DNA from: Amoebophrya sp. A120
Taxonomy: Eukaryota; Sar; Dinophyceae; Syndiniales; Amoebophryaceae
Assembly: GCA_905178155.1 (NCBI GenBank)
Contig: CAJINV010000002.1
Location: 11,283,184 to 11,347,183, forward strand
Direction: 5' to 3'
DNA: 64,000 nt
Of this stretch, positions 1 to 11,168 are shown one piece after another. Numbering within the stretch: the stretch's first letter is position 1; each line of letters opens with the position of its first letter. Below the pieces are notes generated by a model. It saw only the letters and a list, made by a program, of their open reading frames with translations. It did not search any database and was not told where the DNA came from. Both the position numbers and the translations under genes were made by a program.

Positions 1-929
1 TCCTCGCAATGGTGAAGACCGCATATCGCTTTTGTTTTGACTGCTTATGCTTTCATTTTAGTTCAGCCCTGAGATCACGATCGGGACATCTAACTGCGTC
101 TTCGAAAGAAAAAACGAAGACTGATGGCCAACCCGTTACCTGTTTGCTCGCCTGGCGATTGTCAAGCTGTTTGCTTTGCCCCCGTCGCTCCAGTTTATAA
201 TTGCCGGGCGATCTCGCTCGGACGCATCAAAACTGTGCTTTCACCCGAATACCCGGGCAGCGCAAGAAATCAAAAATACTCACACGAGTCACCCGGAACC
301 TTGCGCCAACGCGAATACTGACACTGCAATGCAGAATCTAAAAAATGGAAGTCTAGACAGACACTGGCGTAACCGGAGCGACCTGGTACTATTTATACAG
401 AGTGTTAATGTCTTTGCAGCATTTTCTTCATTGTACAGTTTTTTTCGTGCAGTTGGATGCAGCGATTTTTATTTCCTTTTTGCATTGTATGTAATCAATA
501 TAATGCTGCGTGCTTACTTCATTATCATCATTTATGGCTGTAATTTGCACAGATTCTTTGAAATAAGATCGCGATGCTATCCCCAACCCTCGTTTTCAAA
601 AAAATCAACCAGGCCCCGCTGTTTCTTCCTATTCTTGGAATGTTATTCGAAACGCGGGCGACTCTACATTTTGTCTTTATCTGAATCGAAATATTGAACC
701 TTACCTCCCATTTTCTCACACATAATGAGAAACAGCCGACACATAGAGAAGCCAACATAAAGTAAAATTTATAAGTAAATGCGTGCTATCTTCATCAATA
801 GCGAAGTTTACGACTAAGATTGCGTTAGTAACTATAGCGAAGTTTACGCCTAAGATGCTCGAAGATTACGATGCAACTCGTACCGGTGCCATCGTATCCT
901 GTCGCTGTGGTGCGCCGTACCTTGTGCAA
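1..929. other. No gene recognised
   Basis: About 0.9 kb without a convincing coding stretch on either strand. The open frames here are short and have no recognisable motif. The only local structure is a 22-bp sequence at 799-820 repeated at 835-856 with one mismatch, an offset of 36 bp. It is probably the 3' flank of the minus-strand gene that ends at 930. Confidence 0.5.
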
Positions 930-3900
930 CTATCGTGTTGCGACTTCACAATTGACCACGTCGATCACTTGTAGGAGCGGAAGCTTGGGCCGCCTCTCGT
1001 CTTCCGCTTCCTGGGTTTTGAAATCGATCACCTGCGTGGCATTGTATACCGACACGCCGGCGTTCTGCCTTTTGCCCCTGGTGCACCGGGAAGTGGCCTT
1101 CACGCACGCCGAACAGAAGTACCCGACGGTGCAATGCCGCACCTCCACATCAGAAAGCTCTTCCTTGCAGGCGAGGAAATTATGTGTGACCTGGACTCAT
1201 CGAGTGCAAATTACATCATGACCGGGTGGTCGTCTGCCAATAGAGTGCACAACGTTATGGTGCAGCGTCTACACCACCACGGGCTCAATAATTGTGTATC
1301 TCGTCTTCACTGGACGACGATGACGTTGACGATGATGACGATCAATACTTATGAAGTTGCGCAGTGCAAGTTTTTAAAATACTTACGCTTTTTTGTGTAC
1401 AGCTGTGTCACAGGTCCGAACCCTTTTCACTATTCCGAGGGAGGGTTCGGTCAACATTTTCAAAAAACCAAAGGAAACCAATACGTATTCGAATTCGTCG
1501 CTACTACAGCTATTTATTTTTATTTTCATCCTGCATGACGAGGAAGTGAGTGCCCCCGCACCCGGTCCATGTGAAGGTTTTTTGCCTTCGTTCTCGTGCA
1601 CAGCAGCAGCACCCGGAGATGTTTACAATTTTCACTTCGTATGTCACTTGCGTCGATATTGTACGGAGACGGAAACCCCGACGCGCCCAACCCAACGCCC
1701 TTCTTGTACACGAGGACCCCGCGCGTGCGGTTCACCCCAACGGTCACTTGGTCACAGATCCACTGGACATCTGCAAAAGAAAACGGCGCGCGGTTTTGTA
1801 GGCCCTCGAGCTCCGTGCCGTTCGCTTCCACGTATTTCGTTTTGAACGTCACCGCGTCGCCCGCTGTGCAATTCCTGGTCTTGGTGCGCACGTACGGAAT
1901 TACGGCAGCCCGGCAGGGGCGCGTCATCTGCACGTAGTCGGCTGTAGTGACTGACTCCCACGCCGTATCCAAGAAAAAAACGCTGTTAGTGTAAATTGGT
2001 GATGCGCAACATGCAAAGTGATTGCGTCTGTCATGCTTGGCATGCATTGTAGGTCCCATTACAGGGCGTTTTCGCATACTATCTGCGCATGACAGGTTTT
2101 TGCTGTCATGCCACACAGATTTGTGATGCTGTTCCTCCAAAAGAGTTACACCTACAGCGTTTTTTTCTTGGATACGCCGAATCTCCGGATGCGGGGTGCT
2201 CCGACTTCAGCTCGCAGGTAATGCCAGTGCTGTTGTACTTCTGAAACACGAATCCAGTGCACGCCATGCTCCGTGCGCACAATTCCCGGCATTCTTCGAA
2301 TGTCTTGCTCTCCGCGACGTCTTCAAGCGTGTTTCCTGTCAGCTGCTTGTTGCCTTCTCGTATCAAATGTAAAATCTGTATCTGAAACTGAATATTTGAT
2401 GTCGCGCTCTGGAAAGTAACATCAACATCAAGCGCGGGCGCTTCATTTGCAATGCACATCTTGGTTGTGTTACGTAAATTAGCAGACGTATCACAAATTC
2501 AGACTCAGACATCGACATGCACTGCAATGCATATCTCGTGCGCAGAGTCCATTGATGTTGTTCGCGGGGTAGTAGGACTGGGGGAATCCCTATCCAAGAA
2601 AAAAATGCGTATAGACTAGTGGAAAAATAACCTGCTGCAATGCAGAACATACAACCGACACACAGCCATTGCGCTGATGTTAGTGAAATACTTTTAGGTG
2701 GTCAAGTCATCACGAGCGATCATGACTAACTTTACGCAGGCACCGCTGGTCCTGGTGCTGGTAGTGATAAAAGTAAATGAGGAGCGCAAGATCTCGCTCC
2801 TCCATGGACAAAAAGTCGCCAGATGACTAGTCTTTCTCGTGTTAGTGCGCAGGCTTCGGAAGTTCTTGTTTTCTGTCATGCGCAAGGAGGATTGCCGCAG
2901 AGATGTTCACCTCTAAAGAAGGAGACAATACGCTTCTTTCCCGGGATAATTTCGCAAATCGGCAGGCTCGTGTCATTCTGGTGTAGTCCGTCTGCGCCAA
3001 CGCTACCCTAGTCCCATAATCGTGCACCGCTTTCACCACACAATTGTCTTCCGTGTCTGCCAGACCGTTCACAAATGAAAAGCCCTCGCAAGTACCCTCT
3101 GCCGCGCACCACGCTAGGCATTCGTCGTACGTTTTATGTCCCGGCACCCGGTCGTCTGGGCCTCCGGCGCCTGGGTTGCCGTCCAGAGCATTGCCTGGGT
3201 GGTCATGGTCAACGTCCTTCCCGCAGGCATCGTTGATATCAATCGGCGGGTAGTACTGCAAAGGCGCCTTTGCGGCTCGACAATCGTCCGTCATGACCGT
3301 GTAGTCGGTCCCGTCGTCGTCGCTTACGTCGGTTTCGTTGTGTTGACCTTTCGCCGCGCAATTGTCTTCTTTGTAGTTTTGTTCTTGTCGCACGTGGACA
3401 AATCCCGTGCAATTTATTCCGGTGCAGGACCTTACCGCCAGCGTATCAAAATACGGATTATTTGTACTTTATATTTACTTTCGTTTTCACCAAAAAAAAA
3501 ACCGCAACCGGTCGAGTGTAAACAACAAAACTCTCCGCCCGCCCGGCGCCTTGGGAGGGGTAGGCACAAAATGCCTTGCTTTCATATGTGTAAATGTTGA
3601 TACCAACAGTTGTATAGATACCTAGCGTATCAGAGCAGATATTTTCATTATCTTTCACAAATTCAGCCGATAATCCTCCTCCGGTAGGCTGTTTTCACAG
3701 GGACCGTCCGGGCGGTTGGCTGGACCCTAGCTGCAACACTACATTTTCATGTTGAATCATAAATGACCACGAGCACGACTGGTTTTTCATATTATAGCTG
3801 GCTAGTCTTTGGTCCTGGAGAGACTACAGCACATGATACCTCCGACAGTCATCTATTATAATTAACTAGCTTCTACCAATGAAGGTCGGCCCGGCGGCGT

Positions 3901-4815
3901 TCGCGGGAAGTGGTGATCATTTCTGGAAAACAAGTGCATATCTCACGGTACTAGTGGTAAGGTGCTGCATCTCAATACAGTCGGAATTTTTCGCACACCA
4001 ATCAAGACACTCATCGTATGTTAGGCGACCCTTGACGCGGCCGCCTGTACCCCCTGCAATGAGATCCTTGCCGTTGAGAGTCTTGCGGAGCTGCTTTTCG
4101 CATACGTCGTCAATGTCCTGGTGTAGTGCGGACCGACACTCGTCGGTCATCTGCACGTACGTCTGCCCCTGCTGGTCCACTACGTCAAGATCGTCGTGGG
4201 ATGTCTTTATTACACAGTTGTCCGCGGTTGAAGCAGCTCCACCATCGTGCACAACTCCTATCCAACTCAAAAATTGATTTACCGGACATCAGCCCATAGA
4301 TAGACATACCAATGCAGACGCTCTTGCAGCGTAGATGAACTCGTGGCGCCTTCAACAAAGAAAGCAAATCCATGAGAGAGCCTGTAAAACTCTTGGCGCA
4401 GGGCCGCTAGTACTCAACATTGATGTTCTTTCACAAAATACAAGCCTCCTCCGTTTATTCGCGATCCGAAGGATTTTTCTGTGCATGTCTGAAACTGAAG
4501 TTCAATTATATGATTTTTTTACTATCCAGATCTGTCGCTTGTTATTTCTACACTTTGACTTTCTTGATATGAAGGAAACCACCAAAGAAATTTATTTTCT
4601 CTGGCGGCTACAGAGCGAGCGTATCCCCGATGATATGCGGCAAATCTACAGTATTTCTATTTGCCTTGCATAAAACCCGTGCAGTCACTCGATCTGCGGC
4701 ACCAATCCCGGCACTCCTCAAAGGTGAGATGACCCGGCACGAGTCCTGAGGCGAGATCTGCCGCGTTGTGACCATTGAGATTCTTATTTTCCTTCCGTTC
4801 GCAGACATGCTATTC
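930..4815 (-). CDS. Multi-exon gene with PAN/Apple-like cysteine repeats
   Basis: I read these minus-strand exons: about 4673-4815, 3978-4258, 2949-3410, 2534-2590, 2175-2360, about 1690-1965 and 930-1185. Joined, they give at least four copies of a cysteine module with the core T(Y/F)(D/E)EC..WC...-C.GF, for example TYDECLAWCAAEGTCEGFSF and KTFEECRELCARSMACTGF, followed by a YTxMTxxCR segment. This pattern resembles PAN/Apple domains, which bind proteins or sugars in secreted or surface proteins; that assignment is by pattern only. Frames join cleanly across the introners at 1966, 2361 and 2591. After the repeats comes a different C-terminal cysteine domain (DVQWIC, then CTVGYFCSACVKAT), shared with the gene at 9.8 kb. 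The stop is at 930. The first exon, and therefore any signal peptide, was not found; it should lie right of 4.8 kb. Confidence 0.7.
1966..2174. mobile_element. Introner in PAN/Apple gene, TSD CGCCG
   Basis: A 209-bp insertion whose left end reads TATCCAAGAAAAAAACGCTG and whose right end is its inverted complement. CGCCG is present on both sides (1961-1965 and 2175-2179). Removing the element and one TSD copy joins minus-strand codons ..ASGDSA to WESVTTADYVQMTR in one frame, restoring the YVQMTxxCR motif of the repeat. No cut within the TSD gives GT-AG ends. Confidence 0.9.
2361..2533. mobile_element. Introner in PAN/Apple gene, TSD TCTCG
   Basis: A 173-bp insertion starting TATCA and ending GCATA, flanked by TCTCG at 2356-2360 and 2534-2538. 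Its removal joins NNINGLCAR to EGNKQLTGN in frame, matching the INDAC..N.LDG part of the neighbouring repeat. The TIRs are weak beyond the terminal TAT/ATA. Confidence 0.85.
2591..2948. mobile_element. Introner in PAN/Apple gene, imperfect TSD
   Basis: A 358-bp insertion with ends TATCCAAGAAAAAAATGCG and, inverted, TATCCCGGGAAAGAAGCG, the same TIR type as the 1966 element. The flanks are ATCCC and ATTTC (3 of 5 matching). Joining through the TSD gives ..CRFAKFPQSYYPANNINGLC in frame, parallel to CRAAKAPLQYYPPIDINDAC of the adjacent repeat. Confidence 0.75.
4259..4672. mobile_element. Probable introner in PAN/Apple gene
   Basis: A 414-bp intron running from TATCC at the left to GCATA at the right, with partly matching flanks (ACTCC and AAACC). 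Its removal joins RRSSDCTGF to GVVHDGGAASTADNC in frame, which rebuilds a PAN-like repeat. A further intron of about 565 bp (3411-3977) separates AKNSDC from TGFVHVRQEQNYKEDNC in the same gene; its left boundary is uncertain and its end begins TATTG on the coding strand. Confidence 0.6.
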
Positions 4816-5495
4816 CATGGAAAGTCGCTGTCGTCCAACCGTACTGCTACCACACCTCCAGCTGCTTCCCCATTTTGTTAGGCGAAAGTCAAAGTGGCTG
4901 GTGCCACTGCTTCGGCAAAAGAAATTTGCATTGTTGCTCCACTACGGCGCGGAGCCTGACATTGTCTTGAAAAGGCAACCCATGGCCATGGATAGCAAGA
5001 AGTACAAGTGTGCAACAATGCTCCGCCTGCCGCTGCTGGTGCTGATCATGCATACGCATTTCCAGTGATTTGTTACTTTGACGAGAACTTGAAATGTGCA
5101 GCTGCGGCTGCCTTGCCAGTAGGCTACATGATTCCACGAGCGATGATCGGGCCTTCCTCGCTCGGGGATGTGAGCAACTTTCGCAACGTCTTGCCAGAAG
5201 ATGCTAGAGGGTCCTACTTCAAAATCAAAAAGAAAACAACAACTGGAAATATTGAATCGGTAGTTTGATGTGGAGCAGAATGGACTAGGATATCACGCAA
5301 AAAAGTGTTAGCGGTAGCGAAACTTTTCATCTCCTATGTACGGCATACGTGCAGAGGCGGTTGGGATTCGTATCGCACGGAACGCACGTTGTTTGCGACT
5401 TTTTGTAGTTTGTTTGCAGGAGCCCGCCGTCGATGCACCAATCTCACTAACGATACACACTTTCTTGACCGATATACAACGCCCACTTTCCAATA
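4816..5495. other. No confident gene between PAN/Apple gene and next
   Basis: Should contain the missing 5' exon(s) of the PAN/Apple gene. No cysteine-module exon could be placed. The minus-strand reading just above 4816 has a TAG, so an intron boundary lies there. Confidence 0.4.
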
Positions 5496-7710
5496 TTATA
5501 CATCGTCGACGCTGAGTGAAGTTACCGCTGCGTGTAGCCCGGTCCTTGTGATTTTCTTTGAGAACATTCCCGAGGATAGCGAGGTCGTCGTCCCTGCTGT
5601 TGCTTTGTCCTGTCCTTGTCCTCCGCTCTTCGTCCTTTTGGAATGAGACAAAGCTGCTCCCGAGGTCGTTCCCGTTGCTTGAGGCTCGCCCGCTCCGTCC
5701 TGAAGAGGCACAGGAGCGGCAGAGCCAGCCATCTCCTTCGCCTTGGCGTCTTGAAGATTGCCAGACTGCACCACATTGAATTTCAGCTTGTTTCCGTTTG
5801 GATTCGCTGTCACGCCGAAGCTCATCGCGGTCCCGGAAGTACTTGACGAAACGGCGAAATCCATTCGTTTCGCGGCAGCCTCCATCACGTTCACCGTCAT
5901 TCTTTTCGCAGTGGCAGCAAGCTTCTTTTGCTTCTCTTTCTCGCTTGCAACCCGTTTTCGCAGCAATTCCGCGGCAACATCACTGGGGCTCTTGATCAGT
6001 TGCGCAGGTTGTCGATGCTTTTGGCCAACATCGGCTTCCATTGTTCCATGTTTGTTGGTTGCCTCCCTTACCCTTGCATTGGCCTCCGTGCTTGGTTGCA
6101 GTCCGGCCTCCGGTTGCTTCGACCGAAGCAGTTTAGCCTGCTCCTGCGTCTTCAGCTCCTTCAGCATGGCAATCCTTTCCTGCGAAGTCTCGCCCACGAT
6201 CTGGCGCGACGCCCCTCCTGGGGTACTCTTGTGTTCGCCGCTCCCGAAAATGGTTTCGGTGGCGGCCTCAGCTACAGGTTCGCCCTCGCGTGTGGTTCTC
6301 CGGATCATTTGCGTCGGCCCGATCACGGTACTCGGACCTGCGTTCGACTGCGACTTCGTTGTATGCAATACAAATACTGTGTCTCTGTTGTGGCACACAC
6401 ACGGTCTGGACAGAGATTCATCTCATTCATCAGTTAGTCACTCGATACAGGCTTTACGGACTGCAATGGAGTGATAAGCGCTCACTACAAGAAAGTAGTG
6501 GCCAACAAGAAAACCGCGGCAGCGTGAACGTTCGTGTTCGTCGTCATGCAACAACAAGGGCCCTGCATAGTGTTACTCAGACTTTCAATTCTGGTAAATA
6601 CGATTGGGAACAAAAAGTTTCTGATGCTTGGTTGGCCTAGAGGCTGTGTGAAGAAGATAGAGCGTTGACATTCCCGCAGTCGATCTCGATTCTAGATTCT
6701 TCAGCATCACAGATATGCAGATGAGGACCGTGGCCACCTGAGCAAGACATGCATACTAAAATAATAGAAGGCATTTGTGTATCATACGTTTCCTCTTCTT
6801 GGTCTACAGTCTCTTCTTCCGGTACTTCATCCTGCTGCACTTGAATTGTGTGGCTTGGAACGACATTTGTGATCACTTCGGTGCCTTCGCTCTTCATCTT
6901 CTTGAATGCCTTGTTTTCGACTGCTCGTGCAGGCGTAGCAACTTCTTGCATATTTTCCTCTCTGTTCATGCCGCCACTTGAAGGCGCTGCTGCTGCCTTA
7001 TTCCTTTTGTCATTTGATGCATGAGCAGCAAGCTGCGCCACGGCTTTTCCTTTTTCGCTCTCGTAATCTTGTGCGCGTTTTTTCGCGAGGCTCTCTCTGC
7101 TGTAGTTCGGGTGTCCAGCGGGTCTTTGTCGGGCAGAGGCACTTGTCGGCTGCACCTCCTCGAAGGCTGATGCGCTTTCATTTTCCGCTTCCCTGGATGC
7201 CGCAACCTCGCTGTTTCTTCTGGTCGCGGTTTCTGTGTCGGCTTCGCTCGACGTGGCCTGCCCACCAATAGTATTTTCCGTGGTGGACTTCTTTGTCTTT
7301 CCTGTGTCGAGCCTTCCTTGCTCAACAATCAGGGTCATAAATTTCTGGGTTTTGACTCCGCTCCCGCCGATACCACTACTTCCTTGCGAGACTATCTGCG
7401 CCGTCCCCTCGTTTCGCGGTAGAGCCCGGCTGTGCTGGTAGGCCGCGGCAAAAAAGCCATGACCGACGGTGAGGGAATGAAGGGCGGGATGAAAACACCA
7501 ACTCCAGCAGTATGCGGAAATCAAGCACAGAAAAAATCGTCCCGGAGCAATCTGCTCAGAGGGGCCAAGTGTGACCCGTTTTCTTTTCCAGCTCGGTGCG
7601 GCGCTGAGTGCTGGTGAACCATCACCATCGTCTACACTGCACGATCGTGGTCGCTTCGCCGTCAAAATAGGCGGAAAAGCTAAATTACAATCGGCGGGTG
7701 ATTGCAGCAT
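5496..7710 (-). CDS. Low-complexity Ala/Thr/Lys/Gln-rich protein
   Basis: Two long minus-strand open stretches, about 6775-7710 and 5496-6370, have the same composition and are probably exons of one gene. The ATG at 7710 begins MLQSPADCNLAFPPI. A basic cluster KRKR follows about 45 residues in and could be a nuclear signal. The second exon holds charged stretches (LKELKTQEQAKLLRSKQ, RKRVASEKEKQKKLA) that could form coiled coil. The frame ends at 5496. The intron of about 400 bp is bounded by sequences near ATACACAAATGCC and TTTGTATTGCATAC, which look like an inverted repeat. A hydrophobic run in exon 1 near 7500 (FFLCLISAYCWSWCF) may instead be a short intron. No known domain was recognised. 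Confidence 0.5.
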
Positions 7711-8504
7711 CGTCGTTTACCCAAACGGAAGGTCGTTCTCGTTTCTGTTTTCGCAGCCTTCGCATGGCAGTTGCAGCTGCTGTGCTTGCCAGCAGGCCAT
7801 CACGGTAGGAAAGGGAAATGCGTCCTGTTCCTCACATATTTATTCTCCCGTCAACTAAAGGTCGGACTCTCTACTGGCGAGATGATGAGTGTGGATACAC
7901 CTGGCCCTTGACTGGTCCGCCGTGCCTGGGGCGACCGGGGGTCCACGGCAAACGCGGAACAGAGTCAATGGAGCTACTTAAGTGCTAGTACAGCGCACGT
8001 CGAGAGTCTGTGTATTTTTCACCTGTATTTCTCTGGTTGCTTCGTCTGCGACCTTAATGGCCAGAAATAATTGGAACTACTTCTACTTTCTTTTTGCACT
8101 CGACATGATCGATGTACTCACGACCCGGCGCGTGAGTCCGCGAAAATGCAGGGACTACAGCACCTAAAGCTGGGCCTGGATCTTCATCTCGCTCAATTTG
8201 TGGCATTTCTATGGACGCGTCGTAGAGCGAAGCGGTCGGACAAGTTCATCTACCGTCAGTATTTACCTTGGCGTGTCCCGCTGCGAGAAAGTAGTTCAAA
8301 CAAGTCAGCAGGTAAAAACTTGCACTGATCCAGGTGTTCCTGCTGAGCTATCATTTTGCACAGCCTGACATTTTGAGAGGTGTCGGTGCGCAATGCGTTT
8401 CCCTCATTCCCGATCGCTCGCTCCGCGTCTACAACAACACTACGAATTGATCGACGGTAGCTTCTAGGTAGCTGTGATATGTTGACGAGTGGGGCAACGA
8501 ATTT
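7711..8504. other. No gene recognised
   Basis: About 0.8 kb upstream of the preceding minus-strand gene. It probably includes that gene's 5' flank. No motif or repeat stood out. Confidence 0.4.
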
Positions 8505-8912
8505 TTACTTACCGCGAAGAGCGCCCGCCCCGCCTGTCACTCGTTCAACAGGGTGGAGCTCGGTCGATATGCTTTCGCCCGTTGAAACTTTCGCATTCCC
8601 TGTGAAATAATGCTGATGCACGGGGTCGCCTCTGCGCGGTTCGTTTCTAAGCCCACGGCAGATTATGCAAGACCCAGCACGCCCCCGACTAACAGTAAGA
8701 GTCAACATACGATTTGAGTTGTCCTCAGAAGCTGAAACACTGGTGTTAATACTCACATACATACAAATCATAAACTGAGACAGATTCTGAACAGTGAACG
8801 TGTTCGTGCGGGTGCGTCTACGATTTACTGAGCATCTCTCTCTGTCTCTGTCTCTCGATACCGAAAATTGTTGCGCGACAATACTAGCACACGAACAAAC
8901 GGAGCTGAACAC
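8505..8912 (-). CDS. Hypothetical small protein, weak
   Basis: An open frame of 135 codons on the coding strand of the array. It is Arg/Ser/Thr-rich with an RDRDRERC run encoded by a CT-rich microsatellite near 8830-8865. It has no recognisable domain, and part of it may be chance. The stretch near the stop (VERVTGGAGALRGK) resembles the coding style of neighbouring low-complexity exons, which is the only support. Confidence 0.25.
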   Translation of the reverse strand: MFSSVCSCASIVAQQFSVSRDRDRERCSVNRRRTRTNTFTVQNLSQFMICMYVSINTSVSASEDNSNRMLTLTVSRGRAGSCIICRGLRNEPRRGDPVHQHYFTGNAKVSTGESISTELHPVERVTGGAGALRGK

Positions 8913-9772
8913 GGACTAGATCAAGTCTACGTATGCATAGCAGTTTCATTGCCATGAATACGGTGACCAAGCGGACGCAACTCCACAACTGTCATGTTTT
9001 CGTTTTCCTGGTTTAGGATTTTTATATTTCCATGTTGTGCGTTTTATTCGTTTCGCAGGATTACATTTTTTCTCGTGCTAGAGATACAGATACTTCGTCT
9101 GAAGATTATGATGATCATCATCGATGCTGTAGTTAGAAATTACAGCTATATCTATGGTCCATTTGATGGACATATCGCCAAGAGGGGATTTGGTTTTGAA
9201 AAAAATGTTGCTGATACTGGCTGCTGAAGGAGTTGATGAATTGATTCGACATCTTGCTATACTGCATCTCTATGACACTTCGAGTTGACGAAATCAATAT
9301 CTTTTTGTGAGTTGTAGTGCCAACACGTAGAAGAAGGGGTGGAGCAGACCAGACGTGTTCTGGTGGTCGCTGGCAGATCAATCAGTTGACTTGTTTCTTT
9401 TCGTATCGGACTCCGCTGAGAAGACGAAGCTCGTCGTACGCTTGTCGTAAGTACCTCCGTTATATTTCAATATTTTTCATGGCTTCGTTTGCTTCCTTGT
9501 ACAATCAGACAGCAATCAAACTTTCATGCAGAAAGTTGTTTTGGGCACAGGTCGATCAACATATAATACGATGAGCTGTTTTTCTGCAATACAGAATCGC
9601 TCTTGGCGTTTGTTTGAATTTCTCCCTTCAAGGTGGAGAGTAGACGTAGACGCAAAGCACAAGAACTGTCCGCTACAGACTGACATCGTAATTAAATTGG
9701 TAACCGTGAATAAATTCTTTCTGCTGACAACCGCATCGCGGATAGTGATGGTTAGTACCAGTGTAGTGCCAT
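8913..9772. other. No gene recognised
   Basis: AT-richer stretch with only short open frames and no motif I can name. Likely intergenic, downstream of the gene that ends at 9773. Confidence 0.45.
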
Positions 9773-11168
9773 CTACGTGCACTTGAGCAATCCGCCTTCA
9801 CCTGACGCGTCGGGGCCCATCTGCTCTTCCGTCGTCGGCGTGTCCGGGCACTTGTCCGTGGCTTTCTGGCACGCATCGCAGATCTGTCCCACGGTGCAGG
9901 ACATGATGTCGATATCCGGCTCCTTGCACTCGACGAACCTGTAGTTCACGACCGGCGTGCTCGCGTTTCCCGCTTCCTCGCCGTCCGCCAGCGTGTGCAG
10001 CTTGATAGCATTTCGGGGTGTCGCGAGGTTCTTTTTGTAGTTCAAGAGCCCTCGAAACGGCAACTCGTTAGTAGTACCAGTCTCCGTTTTGGTCATCTCA
10101 GTGCAGATCCACTGCACGTCCGCGGTGTCGGTGACTTCAACGCCCGCATCGGGGCCCTTCATCGTGCAGTCGACACCCATGGACGCCTTTTTCGTACTTA
10201 CCAGCTTGCTCTTCGCCATGAGCCCGGCGGCAGACTTGGCCGCCGTAGTAGTTTTCGCTTTTTTCTCCATCATCATCGACGGCTTGGCCGACGCCGGAGC
10301 CTTGGGGTCCGCCGCCGACTTCTTGTTCTCCTGCTTCTTTGCTGCGTCTTTCAGCTTCTTCAGCGCCGGTTCGCCCTTGCGCTTCGCGAAAATTTTTCCC
10401 CCGCTATCCCTTTGGAATAAGAGGGATCATCAGACCAGGCAGCTAGCAACAAGATTTTCTTTTTTCCACGTTCCATATAAGTGATGCGCAGTACTACGGT
10501 GCTGCGGCTGCACACACTATCACTAGTAAAGTTCAAGACTGGCAACATGTATAATATTTCGCGCGTCCTCATTACTGAGCAATTGCATTTTTCACGCACA
10601 CCAAGGCTCGACTGCACCTTTTGAAAAAACCTTTGCACCGCTGGGGCAAGCAGCTTCGAACGCAATAGAGAAGTCTAGAAGGGTCAGCGCAGCGAAATAT
10701 GTCGCGAGTATTTCATCTTCATCATCATCATCTTCCGCCCCGCCGGGCCCGAGCTGCTAATCATGCAAATCTTTTCTTGGTACGGAGCAACGAGTACGAG
10801 TAGCAGTAGAAGTCATCTCTCTTCATCATAACCATGTTTTAATCGATGACCTCAAAATTTCCTCAGGATAAAGGGTGTATCCAGAGACGCCACTAGACGC
10901 GAGCTGCGTCGCGAACAATATCAAAGTAAGTGGACAACCCCCCTCCCCGCGACCCTCGATTCAAATTTATACTGCCGCGACAAGAGTACACAGCACACTT
11001 TGTGCAGATTGTATCTGGCACTCGTAATTGGCCTTGCTCTTCCATTGACACTACGAACTTTTGGTGCAAAATGAGATTTTGTGCTCGTGAATGAGAACTA
11101 GGGAGAAATGAGTTGTCCACTTTCGTAAAAATCGTCGACGCGGCGAGAGACCGGACTGCGACTCCCAT
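9773..11168 (-). CDS. Paralogue of the PAN/Apple gene's C-terminal cysteine domain
   Basis: The last exon runs from about 10412 to the stop at 9773. It starts with a Lys/Ala-rich stretch (LKKLKDAAKKQENKKSAAD, then KTTTAAKSAAG) and continues with a domain also found at the end of the gene at 0.9 kb: ADVQWIC, a short YKK motif, then CKEPDIDIMSCTVGQIC and ACQKATDKC. The shared spacing DVQWIC...YKK...CKE...CTVGxxCxACxKATxxC suggests a conserved disulfide-rich domain, not one I can name. A possible first exon begins at the ATG at 11168 (MGVAVRSLAASTIFTKVDN). The intron between is roughly 10413-10868, with TATCC and GGATA-like ends. The 5' model is uncertain. Confidence 0.55.

Noticed and set aside
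5758-6474. Plus-strand open frame of 238 codons
   Set aside because: It lies opposite a better minus-strand low-complexity exon; its Leu/Ser/Cys-rich composition is typical of an antisense shadow.
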